Shown here: in pieces, positions 35,085 to 46,205 of the stretch | Position numbering within the stretch: position 1 is the first letter of the stretch | Layout of the letters: the number at the start of each line of letters is the position of its first letter | Source of the DNA: Buxus sempervirens | Taxonomy: Eukaryota > Streptophyta > Magnoliopsida > Buxales > Buxaceae | Length of the DNA stretch: 64,000 bases | Direction: 5' to 3' | Assembly: GCA_947561395.2 (NCBI GenBank) | Contig: OX387189.1 | Span: forward strand, 21,204,329-21,268,328 | Notes under the pieces: generated by a model | What the model was told of the DNA's origin: nothing | What the model saw: only the letters and a program-made list of their open reading frames with translations | Database searches by the model: none | Made by a program: the position numbers and the translations under genes

Positions 35085-37297
35085 TGTAGAAACCCGATAA
35101 TTTTCTCTCTGTAAGAATTATTTTGTTGTTATTTATGTGGGGAATTAAAGTTAAGGAGTTTTGTGTAAATATGTAGGAGTTTTCGGTGGGTGAGCGCGCA
35201 TCAAAAAAGAGGTTTCAAAAGTTCGTCGAGCAGCAAATTATTTATGGAAGGTATATATATATACTTTAGGAAAATTAGGTTTGGGTTTTAATACGCGTAT
35301 ACTCATACTGAGATCGATTGGCGATTGCGGCTGCAGCGATTTTCCTAGGTTACTTTGGGAGAGAAGAAGAACTGGGGAGTCCTACCGTTTGGAGTTTGTG
35401 ATCAAGCAGTTCAAAAGGGCTTTTCCTCTTGTGATCAAAAGAGTATCTGGGCGATTAGACGAACTGTTGGTTGGGGTTTGCTCTACGAGGGGTTGCTGTT
35501 GCCAAGACTTGGAAGCGTATAAGGTGAGTGGCACCGTTTTAAAACCTGGGTTTTCGTATTATTCGTAGGTTTAATCTGAATGCATATGTTTTCCTGGAAG
35601 AAGATATTCATGTGTTTTCTGGACGGAGATAGTCCGAGTGTGGTTTCTTTACGATTGAATGAGATAAATAAAAACGTGTTTAGATTAATTTCAAAAGTGG
35701 TTTAAATGTGTTTTGGGAATGTTTGGAGACTAGGAAAATTGTTACAGAGGGAAAAAGTTCGGCCAGTCGTATAGATCTTGAACTAACAGAGAGTCAATGA
35801 AACAGAAGGGTATTCGCCGAGTGGCGCTGACCCAGCGCCAACTGACCTGGTCGGCGAAACCAAAATTTGGTTTTACCGCCGAGCCCGTGCTCAACGCGCG
35901 CCTAGCTCGTGCGGCTTCCTTTTTCTCCGTGCCTAAGTCACCCGAGTCTCGCGCATATCGTGTGCTCAACTCGCGCGTAGTAAATTGTGAAGTGAGCGCG
36001 ACCTGTATTGTTTATAAATGTCTTACCGCCAACCTCGCGCCTAGCGCTAGAGGTCAGTGCAAGGTCGATCCTTTGCCGAATGTTGAGATTTGAGAAAAAT
36101 AAGATACAGAGAACACTTTGAGGGTTTTAAGCACTTACTTATTGACTAGTTGGAATGTTAGAAAATAATATATTAGTCAAACCAAAATCTGAGATTATTG
36201 AATCACCTTCTGAACATTAGTACGAACTATTCGAAAGGAGAGTTTAAGGAAGTTAGGCAGAATTGTTGCTATTTATGATCCTATACTTAAATGAGCTAGG
36301 TTTGGTATATACTTCATCTGTTTTTGAAATTGTATAAATTGGTTTTGTTCACTATCAAATGCCTGAAAAGTATTGAATGGTTTTGTGTGAGTAAGAGAAA
36401 TTTGATTTCATAAGAGTGTTGTTGTGAGGTTGGGAACTTTAAATTGTGTGAGTTGAGGTTCTGGTTGGAACAATTTGTGATGAGTGTATTAAGATACACA
36501 GGTTTGAAATAATTGTGGGTTTACTGAAATGCGGAGTTTATTTGATCCTTGTTAACCTTAGTAATGTGATGGTATGTGTTTATTGGTATAATTGCATGGC
36601 CTTGTGTGTTGCCACGACCAGTGTAGAGCAGCCAGATACCCTGAGTAAGCCTGGTTGTCAGTGCCGATACCCGGAGTAGGCCGGCATTGGATGACGATAC
36701 CCTGAGTAGGCCGTCATTTCAGAGTGTCCGATACCCTGAGTAGGCCGGAACTGTGTACATGGAGGTGTGGAGTGTCTACTTGGCATGTAAATTAATCAAT
36801 GTAAGAATATGCATGACATTGACCTTTTTGTGGTGTTATCGGAAATCTGTTGTTTAAATTGTTGGTTATTATCGAAGCATGTTTTATAACTATGTTTAAC
36901 TATTTCTGCATGCATGTGTCACTCGCTGTGATATTCGTATCTCATCCTTCGTTGTTGCTTTGTTTTTCAGATCTTCGTGGTGAGGTGCCTACTGGGGTAG
37001 ATCCGACTAACACCTATAGGGAGGAGGATTATTACTACAATCCTTAGACTAGTAGGTCATTTTAGATGTAAACTTTGTTTCAATTGATTTTGTGGGAAAT
37101 GTAATAAGGTAGTAAATTGGAACCATTTGATGTTATTTGAAGATTTTATAGACTTATTAGATGAGAATTTTAATTGTGCACTCTGATATGGTATAAATAG
37201 AGTGATTATCTAGCAATCACTGTTATTGAGATCCTTACCTAACCCTCTGTGAGACGTGTTATACCTTTAATGAACAACACGGATCCGGGGCGTTACA
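35085..37297 (+). mobile_element. Solo LTR G (third gypsy LTR family)
   Basis: It begins TGTAGAAACCCG at 35085 and ends CCGGGGCGTTACA at 37297 (2.2 kb), with the TSD actct at 35080-35084 and 37298-37302. It shares blocks with H in the opposite orientation: AAACCTGGGTTTCGTATTATTCG-like DNA near 35540, GCGCCGAGC-type repeats, and the hairpin array at 36629-36750. A TATATATATATAC stretch near 35252 may be the promoter. It has no genes. It is inserted in the K LTR. Confidence 0.88.
36629..36750 (+). repeat. Constant-loop hairpin array in LTR G
   Basis: Four hairpins in 120 bp share the 15-nt loop ATACCCTGAGTAGGC, or one-base variants of it. The stems are CAGCCAG / CTGGTTG, AGTGCCG / CGGCATT, ATGACG / CGTCAT and TCCG / CGGA. 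The arms differ from unit to unit but always pair. Matching arrays on the opposite strand of H lie at 40670-40775 and 40972-41100. Confidence 0.85.
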
Positions 37298-38462
37298 ACT
37301 CTCTAGCTGTAAAAGGTGAAGAGAGAGCTAGGGGAAAGGGGAACAGGTGGATCCCTAGAATAGAACCCCATAATCTGTTTTTCTTTTTTCTTTTTGTAGA
37401 ATAAGGCCATTGATTGTGTTTGTATACCTAAACCTATCTCTAAGTACCTCAAGAATCCTCTCTAGCAGTAAAACGTGAAGAGAGAGCTAGGGGAAAAGAG
37501 AATAGGTGGATCCGTAGGGTAGATCCCCCATGTGCTCTAATCTGTGAGATATGGCTGCTTTGAATATCCTGTTCATGTTTTAATGGTTTTATTTTGAATC
37601 TGAATGAATCATATGAATCTATGATGTTTATGCATGAGATCCCCACTTTTTCCTAAAATTTGGATTTTCACCACTTTTGCACCTACAGCACTGTTTTCGT
37701 GATTTTAGGCTAAGATCCTGGATCTATCATGATCTATATGATAGATCTGGATTCAGAAGCCTGAAAGTAACTTCTTGGATTTCATGAAGTGGTTTTTGAG
37801 TCGTTTTTCATGTTTGAGAGAAGACCCTACGGTCTAAGTTCTCCCGTTTTGATGTTCTTCATCAATGTGGGTATTTTTTGTTTTGATTTTTTGATCTAAT
37901 GTGAAATTTGGGCTATATCTATGTCCTAGACTGTTCAAGTTCAATTCTGCAATATTTTATAAAAATCATATTTTTCTAGATTTCTAGAATTTAACTTGAA
38001 GCCAGGTTTTTGAAGTTTTCAGTTTAGATTGGTTTTATTTGATTTAATCTCAATTTTATTTTAATCATGAAACCCTAGGAATGGTATGATCATATTTGAA
38101 AGTTCTGAATCAATCAGGCTATTCGTATGAAAAAAAGCATACACTTTTATCTTTTTTGTGATTTTTCATGATTTTTGTAGCAAGCCCTTTTTCCTTTATT
38201 TTAACATAAACAATGCCTGGCAACCACCTTGTGTGGATGAATAGGGGTGTCTAACACCGTCCCCTATTCATAACCTAATCCCCTTACCCATCTTTGGTTT
38301 TTTTTAATAGGGTTATTTTTACCCTAAATTTGCGTTTTTTGTGCTTATTTGATATTTTGGTGTCCATTCACACTTAAACAGAATGGTGGCGACTCTTTGT
38401 TTTTAACCAATCCCATGTGATGATTAGGAAGTCATTGAATTGATTTTTCCATGTCTCACCAC

Positions 38463-38481
38463 TGGCGACTCTGCTGGGGAC
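38463..38481 (+). promoter_or_regulatory. Primer-binding site region of element K
   Basis: TGGCGACTCTGCTGGGGAC follows the LTR end at about 38461. This motif is found after the 5' LTR in many plant Tat-type elements, where it pairs with a tRNA 3' end. I have not confirmed which tRNA. Confidence 0.6.
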
Positions 38482-39740
38482 TTGTGGATTTCAGCCTTTT
38501 GGTTTTTGTTCATGTTTTGGGTGTTTTTGCTTGCTTGCTATTTTTAGCATGTTTGATATGTTCTAGGGTTTTGCTTGCTATTTTGTGTTCTTAAGCATGT
38601 TGGGTATGTTTTAAATCTGATTTATTGCCTAAAAGCATGGGTTATTGCCTAAAAGCATGGGGGGTAGAAACATGTTCAATTCTGATTTATAAGATTGTTT
38701 CTAGATGCATGCGTAGAGGGGGTTCTTTTGATAAACCATGCTTATTTCTTGCTGTATTTTTATAATAGCATGTTTTAAATTTCAGCATGATCTCCATGAT
38801 GTATTTTGGTTGTATAACATGATCATATGTTTACATGTTTTGGTGATTTTTGTGAGCATGTTTTAGGTGCTATAGGGTTGCTTTGTTTCCTTGTATTTGT
38901 TTACTTTGAATGTGCTTTCATATTATGCCTTGGTTTGTATATGCATGGCTACGAAAAGAGTGGTAAGGGTTTGGGACGTTGTGAATGTACCCAAATTTTA
39001 CATATGCACTGTGCACATTTTATTTTTTTACACACCCTACCCATAACCTATAGGAAGTTGAACCCCAATGTATGTAGCTTGGCGCAACGAGGTCGATACT
39101 TCGGAAAGCGAAAGTGAAAACATTCACCTTAGAACTTTGGGCCAATGATGTGATGATAATGTGGATCTGTGATTTGATTCTGGTAATCACTAGGCTTGAG
39201 TTCTAAGTTGCCATTAAGCCAAAACCCAAAAACCCCTATTCTTGAAGGTGGAGTTACACGTTTTTGCTAAAGTACACAATTACGTGGGGATATGGGTTTG
39301 TAATTGTGGGAAGGCCGTTTGTATGGTTCCAAGCCAAGGCATAATGCGGATGCCATATTGAAGGTAAACAAGGTAACCTTAACTTTTGCATTATTTTCAT
39401 GTCATAGGGTTGTCATGGTGTCCATCGGGTTGGGATAAAATTGGTCCCAAATAGGCATGTATCCTAAAATTGGTGTAGCCCATAGGAAGAGTTTTTAACT
39501 CTGTTCAGAATCAATCCTACCCAATGTTCATACAAGAGGCAACCAAAGGGTACCATACCCCTGAATATGGTGTCAATTTGGAGGGAACATGTGCCCTCCT
39601 AAACGTGTATTTTTGCAAATAGGTCAAAGTCCACTTTGGGACAGTTTAGAAGCCTTGCAAGGGTGAACTGCATGTTTGGATGAACAATCAAAGTGATCAA
39701 ATCATGTAAAAATTGGAAAAAACAAAAAAGGCTCCGTAAA
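38482..39740 (+). other. First part of the K leader, no ORF of note
   Basis: About 1.26 kb of AT-rich DNA with many GCATGTTT and TGCTTGCTATTTT repeats at 38520-38900. From 39030 there is a less AT-rich stretch. I see no conserved coding motif. It is probably untranslated leader, possibly spliced. Confidence 0.5.
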
Positions 39741-39741
39741 C

Positions 39742-39872
39742 TGCATTTATTAAACGGGTTGGGCTTGCCCGTATTGGTTATACGGGCTGGTCTCATCCGT
39801 GTTGGCTATACGGTCATGGCTTGCTCGCAATTTAAATGCGGGCAAGGCCGGACCGTACTGTATATGCGGTTT
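39742..39872. repeat. GCCCGTAT palindrome cluster in the K leader
   Basis: Inverted repeats GCCCGTAT / ATACGGGC (39767-39787), CCGT / ACGG, and GGCTTGCTCGCA / TGCGGGCAAGGCC around AATTTAAA. They match the class found upstream of the K TATA box at 31096-31205. Confidence 0.8.
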
Positions 39873-40044
39873 TCTCGGAAAATTCAAATCTAAACAGTTT
39901 TTTCCACTAAATCATGTTCCTTCAACCTTCAAATGATGATAAAGGGAAATGAGTTTGAATAAAATGTTTCAAAAAAATTTTTTTAATACAAATGTGAAAC
40001 AAAAAAAAATCTAAAAAAGAATAAATAAATAAAAAATAAAATCT

Positions 40045-43000
40045 TTGGGCCTCTGAAAGCCTTTGAATTTTATACCTTTTTCAAAAAATCTTTGGGCCTC
40101 TGAATGTAACGCCCCGGATCTGAGTCACGAAATAACACCGTAACTCATCCCCGGAGGTTAATTTAAAACACAGGATCGCAATATCAGAATGAAGGAAAAA
40201 CATGAATACAACAATAGCTATATAACAGAGTGCGCTAAAATATTCCTAAACTAAAATAAAACTCACATGTCCTAGTAACTACCCGCAAGTATCGAGCTCT
40301 CCAAGAGTATCTGAAAACAAAACAAAAGCAACGGGGTGAGATACGAATATCCCAGTGAGCAGCACATGCATGCACAAATACATTTAGTTCAGTTCTAAAA
40401 CATGCCACGATTACAAACCATATACAACGATGATAACACGTATAACCCAACAAAACTTCAACGATCCAATTTACATCCATGAGGAAAACCATCGTATAAA
40501 CCAAGCAGTAAAGACGGTATCAAATCATGCATATAGCCGTAAAGTCATGTATAACCAGGTAACAACATATCGAATAAATCATAGTTCAGCAACTCAAAAG
40601 ATATAACTCGGGTCCCAACCTGTATCAACAATAAAGTCACATCATAGCCATGCCCACGCCTCTCAATGTATATCCGGCCTACTCAGGGTTTCGGATATTG
40701 AAATGACAGCGTCATCCAATGCCGGCCTACTCCGGGTATCGGAATTGACAACACCCTACCACTCAGGGTCACGATGCTGCTCTACACTGGCGGAAAAACT
40801 ACTAACACCAGATAAGCGATAAACCACATTCAGTGAACCATAAATACCAATAAACAAGCGGATAAAACATATTGTGCCAAATAAACAAATCCCCACAGTA
40901 GTCAATGTCATGTAGTTGCTTAGTTTGGTTAATCAACATGCCAGAGCGACATCCACACCTCCATGTACACAGTTCCGGCCTACTCAGGGTATCGGACACT
41001 CTGAAATGACGGCCTACTCAGGGTATCGTTATCCAATGCCGGCCTACTCCTGGTATCAGCATTGACAACCAGGCCTACTCAGGGTTTCTGGCTGCTCTAC
41101 ACCGGTCGTGGCAACACTCCATGGCCATGCCATTACACCAATAAAACAAAATACATCACATTACTAAGCTTAGACTCTGGATCCAGGACAAGCTAAACGA
41201 AAACCGATAAATAACCAAATAAACTCCGCATTCAGTAAACCCACATTTATTTCGAACCTGTGTATCCCAATACACTCATCACAAATTGTTCCAACCAGAA
41301 TAGTAACTCCTCACAAGTGTTCCAACCAGAACTTCCACTCACACAAGAAAATAGTCTTTACAATTCATTTCAAAACTTGCCAATAAGTAAAGCCAGGATT
41401 TAATAAATTCTCAACCAAGTACAGTGTTTAACCAAAGAGAACTAAAATAGGAACTCCTAGTGTTTGGTATCCAAAACATCACCTACAGATAGCCCTAAAT
41501 TTGCCTTGGAAGCTCCTAAGAATTTCCAGAATTTATCTTTAATATTCTCATAGGTAATATTGTTTCTAGAGTCTTAAACATGTGATTTGTCGAGTGCTTG
41601 AAACCTCTTATCATCAAAATCCAACTTGGTTTACTCAAACATGCAATTTGGCAAAGAAAATGGACCATGCGCTGACCTCCTGCACTAGGCGCGAGGTCGG
41701 CGGGAGGTCGATGGTCGAAATTTTGGGTATGCGCCCACTTCAAGTCGAGTGAGCCCGAGCTAGGCGTGAAGTGGGCGGGAGGTTCGCGCGAGATGCGCGT
41801 ATCGGGTTTAATTGCGCGCGAACTGAGTGCCAAGTGGGTGCAAGCTCGGTGGATAGTATAATTTGACCTTGCGCCTACTACCCGAAGTGGGCGCCAGTGA
41901 GCGCCAAGTGGGCGGATAGTCGACTGAGTTTTCGAGTCTCTGTTATTTCCAGATCTACAACTCTGGCCGAACTTTTTCGGTCTGTAACTACTTCTTTAGT
42001 CTCCTAATATCCCCAGCACACATTCAAACTAGTTTTGGAATTAATCTAACACAAATTTTATTTACCCTCGTCCAGTTTTAAAGAAACAATCCTCGGACTA
42101 TCTCCGTCCAGAAAACCAATGAATATCTCATTCCACAAACATATGCATTCAGATTAAACTTACGAATAATACGAAACCCAGGTTTTAAAACAGTGCCACT
42201 CACCTTACACGCGCTTCCAAGTCTTTGCAATAGCATCCTTCGTGAAGCAAAAACCAACCAAGATCCACGACACACAGTCGATCGCCGCCCAGTCGATCGG
42301 CACCCAAACTCCTTCGTTTCGCGAGAGTCTTTCCTGGATACCCTTACCACGGAACAACTGGATCGGCAGGAAAACCCAGACTTCTTCTCCTCTCCAAACC
42401 CTATATCACCAGCCGCAATTGCCTTCAACTCAAAGTATCCGTAAACGAAAAGAAAACCCTACGAGTCCAAATACGCTAGGTATTTATACTTACCTTACAT
42501 ACACTTTGCCGCTCGACAAGTTTTGAAACACTTGATTTGGTGCAACGCTCGCCCACCAAGATTCCTACCTATTCAACTCATTTAAGTGTGCGATCAGGTA
42601 CCTGCCACTCCACAAAAAACCTACACCAGCATCTTCCCCAAATAAATAAAATTTTCCCATTTTAAATAATTCATCCTATTTAGATTTTAAATTTAGCTCA
42701 AATTAATTTCCTCTTCTCAATTATTAAAATTTTTCATTAATTAAACTAATTAACAACAAAATCTAAAATATTTTTATGTTATTAAAATTCGGGATTTTAC
42801 ACTGAAAGCCTTTGAATTTCAGACCTTTTTCAAAAAAATCTCTGGGCCTCTGAAAGCCTTTGAATTTCAGACCTTTCTCAAAAATCTTTGGGCCTCTGGA
42901 AGCCTTTGAATTTCAGATCTTTTTCTTTGGGCCTCTGAAAGACTCTGAATTTTAGATCTTTTTCTGTGGGCCTCTGAAAGCCTTTGAATTTCAGATCTTT

Positions 43001-44410
43001 TTCTTTGAGCGTCTGAAAGCCTTTGAATTTCAGATCCATGGGCCTCTGAAAGCCTTTGAATTTCAGATCTTTTTCTTTGGGCCTCTGAAAGACTCTGAAT
43101 TTTAGATCTTTTTCTGTGGGCCTTTGAAAGCCTTTGAATTTAAGATCTTTTTCTTTGAGCGTCTGAAAGCCTTTGAATTTCAGATCCATGGGCCTCTGAA
43201 AGCCTTTGAATTTCAGACCTTTCTAAAAAATCTTTGGGCCTCTGAAAGCCTTTGAATTTCAGATCTTTTTCTTTGGGCCTCTGAAAGCCTTTGAATTTCA
43301 GAAATATCCTTGGGCCTCTGAAAGCCTTTGAATTTCAGATATTTTTCCAAAATACCTTTGGGCTTTTGAAAGCCTTCGAATTTCAGACTTTACCCTTGGG
43401 CCTCTGAAAGCCTTTGAATTTTAGATCTTTGGCCCCCTAAAAGCCTTTGAATTTTAGACTTTTCCCCTGGGCTTCTGAAAGCTTTTGAATTTCAGACCTC
43501 TTTCAAAAAATCTTTGGGCCTTTGAAAGCCTTTGAATTTCAGACATTTCTCAAAAATCTTTGGGCCTCTGAAAGCCTTTGAATTTTAGACCTTTTTCAAA
43601 AAATCTTTGGGCCTCTGAAAGCCTTTGAATTTCAGACATTTTTCAAAAATATTCCTGGGCCTCTGAAAGTTTTTGAATTTCAGACCTTTTTCAAAATATC
43701 CCTGGGCCATCTAAAAGCTTCTGAATTTTAGGCAAATCATTTCTTTGGGCTGTCTAAAAGCCTCTGAATTTTCGACAAATCATTTCTTTGGGCTGTCTAA
43801 AAGCCTCTGAATTTTAGACAAATCATCTCTTTGGGCCGTCTATAAGCCTCTGAATTATAGACACATATTCTTTGGGCCGTCCATAAGCCTCTGAATTATA
43901 GACACATATTCTTTGGGCTGTCTATAAGCCTCTGAATTATAGACACATATTCTTTGGGCCATTTAAAAGCCTCTGAATTTTAGACAAATCATTCCTTTGG
44001 GCTGTCTAAAAGCCTCTGAATTTTAGACACAATCTTTTTGGGCCATTTGAAAGCCTCTGAATTTCAAACATCCATCTCTTTGGGCCGTCTAAAAGCCTTT
44101 GAATTTTAGACACAACCTTTTTTTGGGCCGTCTAAAAGCCTCTGAATTTTAGACACAATCGTTTTGGGCCATTTGGAAGCCTCTGAATTTCAAGCATCCA
44201 TCTCTTTGGGCCGTATATAAGCCTCTAAATTATAAACACATATCCATTTTGGGCCGTCTAAAAGCCTCTGAATTTTAGATATTTCTCATTCTTTGTGGGA
44301 CCTGTTGGAAGCCCTAAAATATTCCAACAACTCTTTGGTTGGTCTTTTTCGTACCAATCATTTCATACCTTGTGGGATATGTTGGAAGCCCTAGAATATT
44401 CCAACAACTC
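40045..44410 (+). repeat. Tandem hairpin array in the K leader (about 39 units)
   Basis: Not counting solo LTR H, about 1.65 kb of units of about 37-46 bp. Each has the constant centre GCCTTTGAA or GCCTCTGAA between two paired arms, preceded by TTGGGCC. Arm pairs seen: TCTGAAA / TTTCAGA (most), GTCTAAAA / TTTTAGAC, GTCTATAA / TTATAGAC, TTTGAAA / TTTCAAA, and at the end TGTTGGAA / TTCCAACA (44303-44329 and 44380-44406). A 150-bp higher-order repeat starts at 42934 and 43084. It lies between the primer site and the gag ATG. Confidence 0.92.
40105..42801 (-). mobile_element. Solo LTR H (same family as G, opposite orientation)
   Basis: The plus strand begins TGTAACGCCCCGG at 40105 and ends CGGGATTTTACA at 42801 (2.7 kb), with the TSD ctgaa at 40100-40104 and 42802-42806. 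Read on the minus strand its ends are TGTAAAATCCCGAA and CCGGGGCGTTACA, matching G. It carries GGCCTACTCAGGGTATC hairpin arrays at 40670-40775 and 40972-41100, and GC-rich inverted repeats at 41665-41925. It splits one hairpin unit of the K array. Confidence 0.9.
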
Positions 44411-44595
44411 AAAAAAAAAAAAAAAAGATAAAAAGGGGGGAAAAAATCCAAGCTCGTGTTCACCTAACCTGCATACATGCATTTATAGGTAGGTAACTGA
44501 AATTGAATTGGTACTGATATTTCTTTTTTATTATTTTTCCAAGTATCAAGATATTTGCAACCATAGCTCCTGTGACCAGATCAAGAGCTTGCACC

Positions 44596-45011
44596 ATGAA
44601 TCCCACTGAGAATCAAGCCGATGTTCGTATTCAAGACTTTGCCCAGCTGCAAGAGCAAGTGGCAGGACTTGCCCAAATGCTAGAAAACTTACTGGCGGTG
44701 CAAGCTCAAGTCCAAGCCCAGAACCAAGCCTCCACTTCCAACGTACCACCTCCACCTCAAGTCAATATTCCACCTCCGATTCAACTTATTCCTGAACCCA
44801 TTTCTGAACCCACCTCGGAACCTATACTAACCAGGGAGGAGACGGTTGAATCAGAAAAAGAAAAAGAGAGGATGAGGGATGAGATGGAAAAGAAGTTCAT
44901 GGATAGGCTGGAGATTATTCAGGATGAACTGAGGGAGGTGAAAGGGGTGAATAACTTTGGAGGCACCAATTTCGAAGATTTTTGTCTATGCCCTGACGTA
45001 TGTTTACCGGC
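44596..45011 (+). pseudogene. Start of the element K gag, cut by element I
   Basis: The first ATG of the open frame is at 44596 (MNPTENQ). The 139 codons read without a stop to 45011: a Gln-rich coiled-coil segment (QLQEQVAGLAQMLENLL), a Pro-rich stretch, a charged helix (EKEKERMRDEMEKKFMDR) and NNFGGTNFEDFCLCPDV. The last part matches the segment just before the capsid-like region of plant Tat gag proteins, and element I has a similar SDI-LPAKF site. The frame then runs into the LTR of I, so the capsid domain is lost to this fragment. Confidence 0.75.
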
Positions 45012-46061
45012 TGTGCGCGCGTGGGAAACGCGGCACGGGGTAATTCGGAGTCGCCACCGCCTGATGGGGTGCAGGCGGACACCTGGGTGCCTAATCTTGT
45101 CTATTTAGGGCTTTGGGTCTGCGGCTTTGAGATTCTAAGGTTGGTTCTCAGTTGTGGGCTAGGGAAGTCCGTAGACACCCCAATCCACCCCGTCGGATGA
45201 CGGGTCCCGTGGGTTCCCTGATTTGAGTCAGCTTTCATATTTGGTTCTCACCCGATTCCTAGTCCAGCATGCTTTTTGTTAGGTCTTGGTGGGACCACCT
45301 GAGTGGTGTGGGTCCCTTTTAGTTGATTTTATCTTTTCTTGACTTAAGTGACCTGGCTCTGATTGGGTGGGCCCCGTTGGAAGGCCCTACTGGTGTCCTG
45401 GATGGGCTTGAGTTGGCCTGTGTGCCCTTGGTGGGCCCCAGTCTAAGCCTAGGAGGCCCTGTGGGCTTTGGTTAATGAGTTGGTTTTTTATTAAGGTTCA
45501 AGTTTGAAGCTTAAATGGTTTTCATGCGAGTGGTGGGCCGGATTGGTTTGTGGGCCCCTTAGGTGGGCCCACATGGTGGCCAATTGACTTTGCATCTTTT
45601 ATCTTCGTTGGTTTGCCAAAGTGGGCTGGTCATTGGGCTTGGGGCCCGTGATCCAGGCTTTGGGCTTTGAAAGCCCAGCTCCTTAGAGTTTGGGGCTTGC
45701 ACCCTAACTCGGTTCGGTTGGCGGGCTTTGGCGGGCCCGAAAGGCCCTAGCCCAAGGTCTCGGCCAAACCACACAATTTATGCATTCGTTCACCTTACAA
45801 GGCGCGGGTGGGCCGCATTGGGTTTGGCCCGCCCGGTTCACATGGTTATTTTAGCTTAGGTTATTTAATTGCATGCCTTCAGGTTCATTGGGCTTGGTGG
45901 GCCCCGTTGGAAGGCCCACTAGTGTGCCAAGTTGGACCGGTTGGTCCAAGTCCCATCTTGGGTTTCCGGATGGCCCGGAAACCCTGCTGGTTCAATGATT
46001 TTGATGCAAATCACCATAGAATTCGGCAATACAACAGAATATACAAAAAAAAGCATGCTTC

Positions 46062-46205
46062 TGTGTGTATCCGGTAACTCAGGCCGGACACACAAGTTCC
46101 ACAGGTGATCCGGTCAGAGTGACCGGATACACAGGGCCTGTGGGTTATCCGGCCTTGGTGGCCGGATACGCTAAGGCCTCAGGTGATCCGGCCTGAGTTG
46201 CCGGA
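46062..46205. repeat. ATCCGG palindromes downstream of the element I 3' LTR promoter
   Basis: Inverted repeats GTATCCGG / CCGGACAC, GATCCGGTC / GACCGGATAC, TATCCGGCC / GGCCGGATA and GATCCGGCC / GCCGGATC in 145 bp. Confidence 0.8.

Larger units (their letters stand above)
30991..38461 (+). repeat. 5' LTR of element K, about 1.8 kb without nested insertions
   Basis: Its own parts are 30991-31552, 34991-35084 and 37298-38461. A TATA box lies at 31408. It holds a tandem duplication of about 150 bp: blocks starting gtagaataaggcc at 35020 and 37396 each run on through a ccaagtacctcaagaat or ctaagtacctcaagaat motif, and ctctctagc...gaagagagagctagggg blocks follow G and recur at 37450-37500. A copy of TGGCGACTC lies inside the LTR at 38387, 76 bp before the one in the primer site. 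Confidence 0.75.
30991..45011 (+). mobile_element. 5' part of Tat-type gypsy element K (LTR, leader, start of gag)
   Basis: It starts TGTAGACACCCC, a usual start for plant Tat LTRs. The LTR ends near 38461 and is followed by TGGCGACTCTGCTGGGGAC (primer site). A leader of about 6 kb runs up to the gag ATG at 44596. Three solo LTRs were inserted later: F (31553-34990) and G (35085-37297) in the LTR, and H (40105-42801) in the leader. Element I then split its gag at 45012. The rest of K would lie beyond the right edge of the window. Confidence 0.8.

Noticed and set aside
42878-43189. Minus-strand ORF of 103 codons with repeated KDLKFKGFQRP units
   Set aside because: It is read from the tandem hairpin array of the K leader. 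The period follows the DNA repeat, and the coding strand is opposite to that of the element.
40045-44410. Centromeric or ordinary satellite
   Set aside because: The array sits between the primer site and the gag start of one element, and its units form paired stems. It is not an independent long satellite block, although it could seed one.
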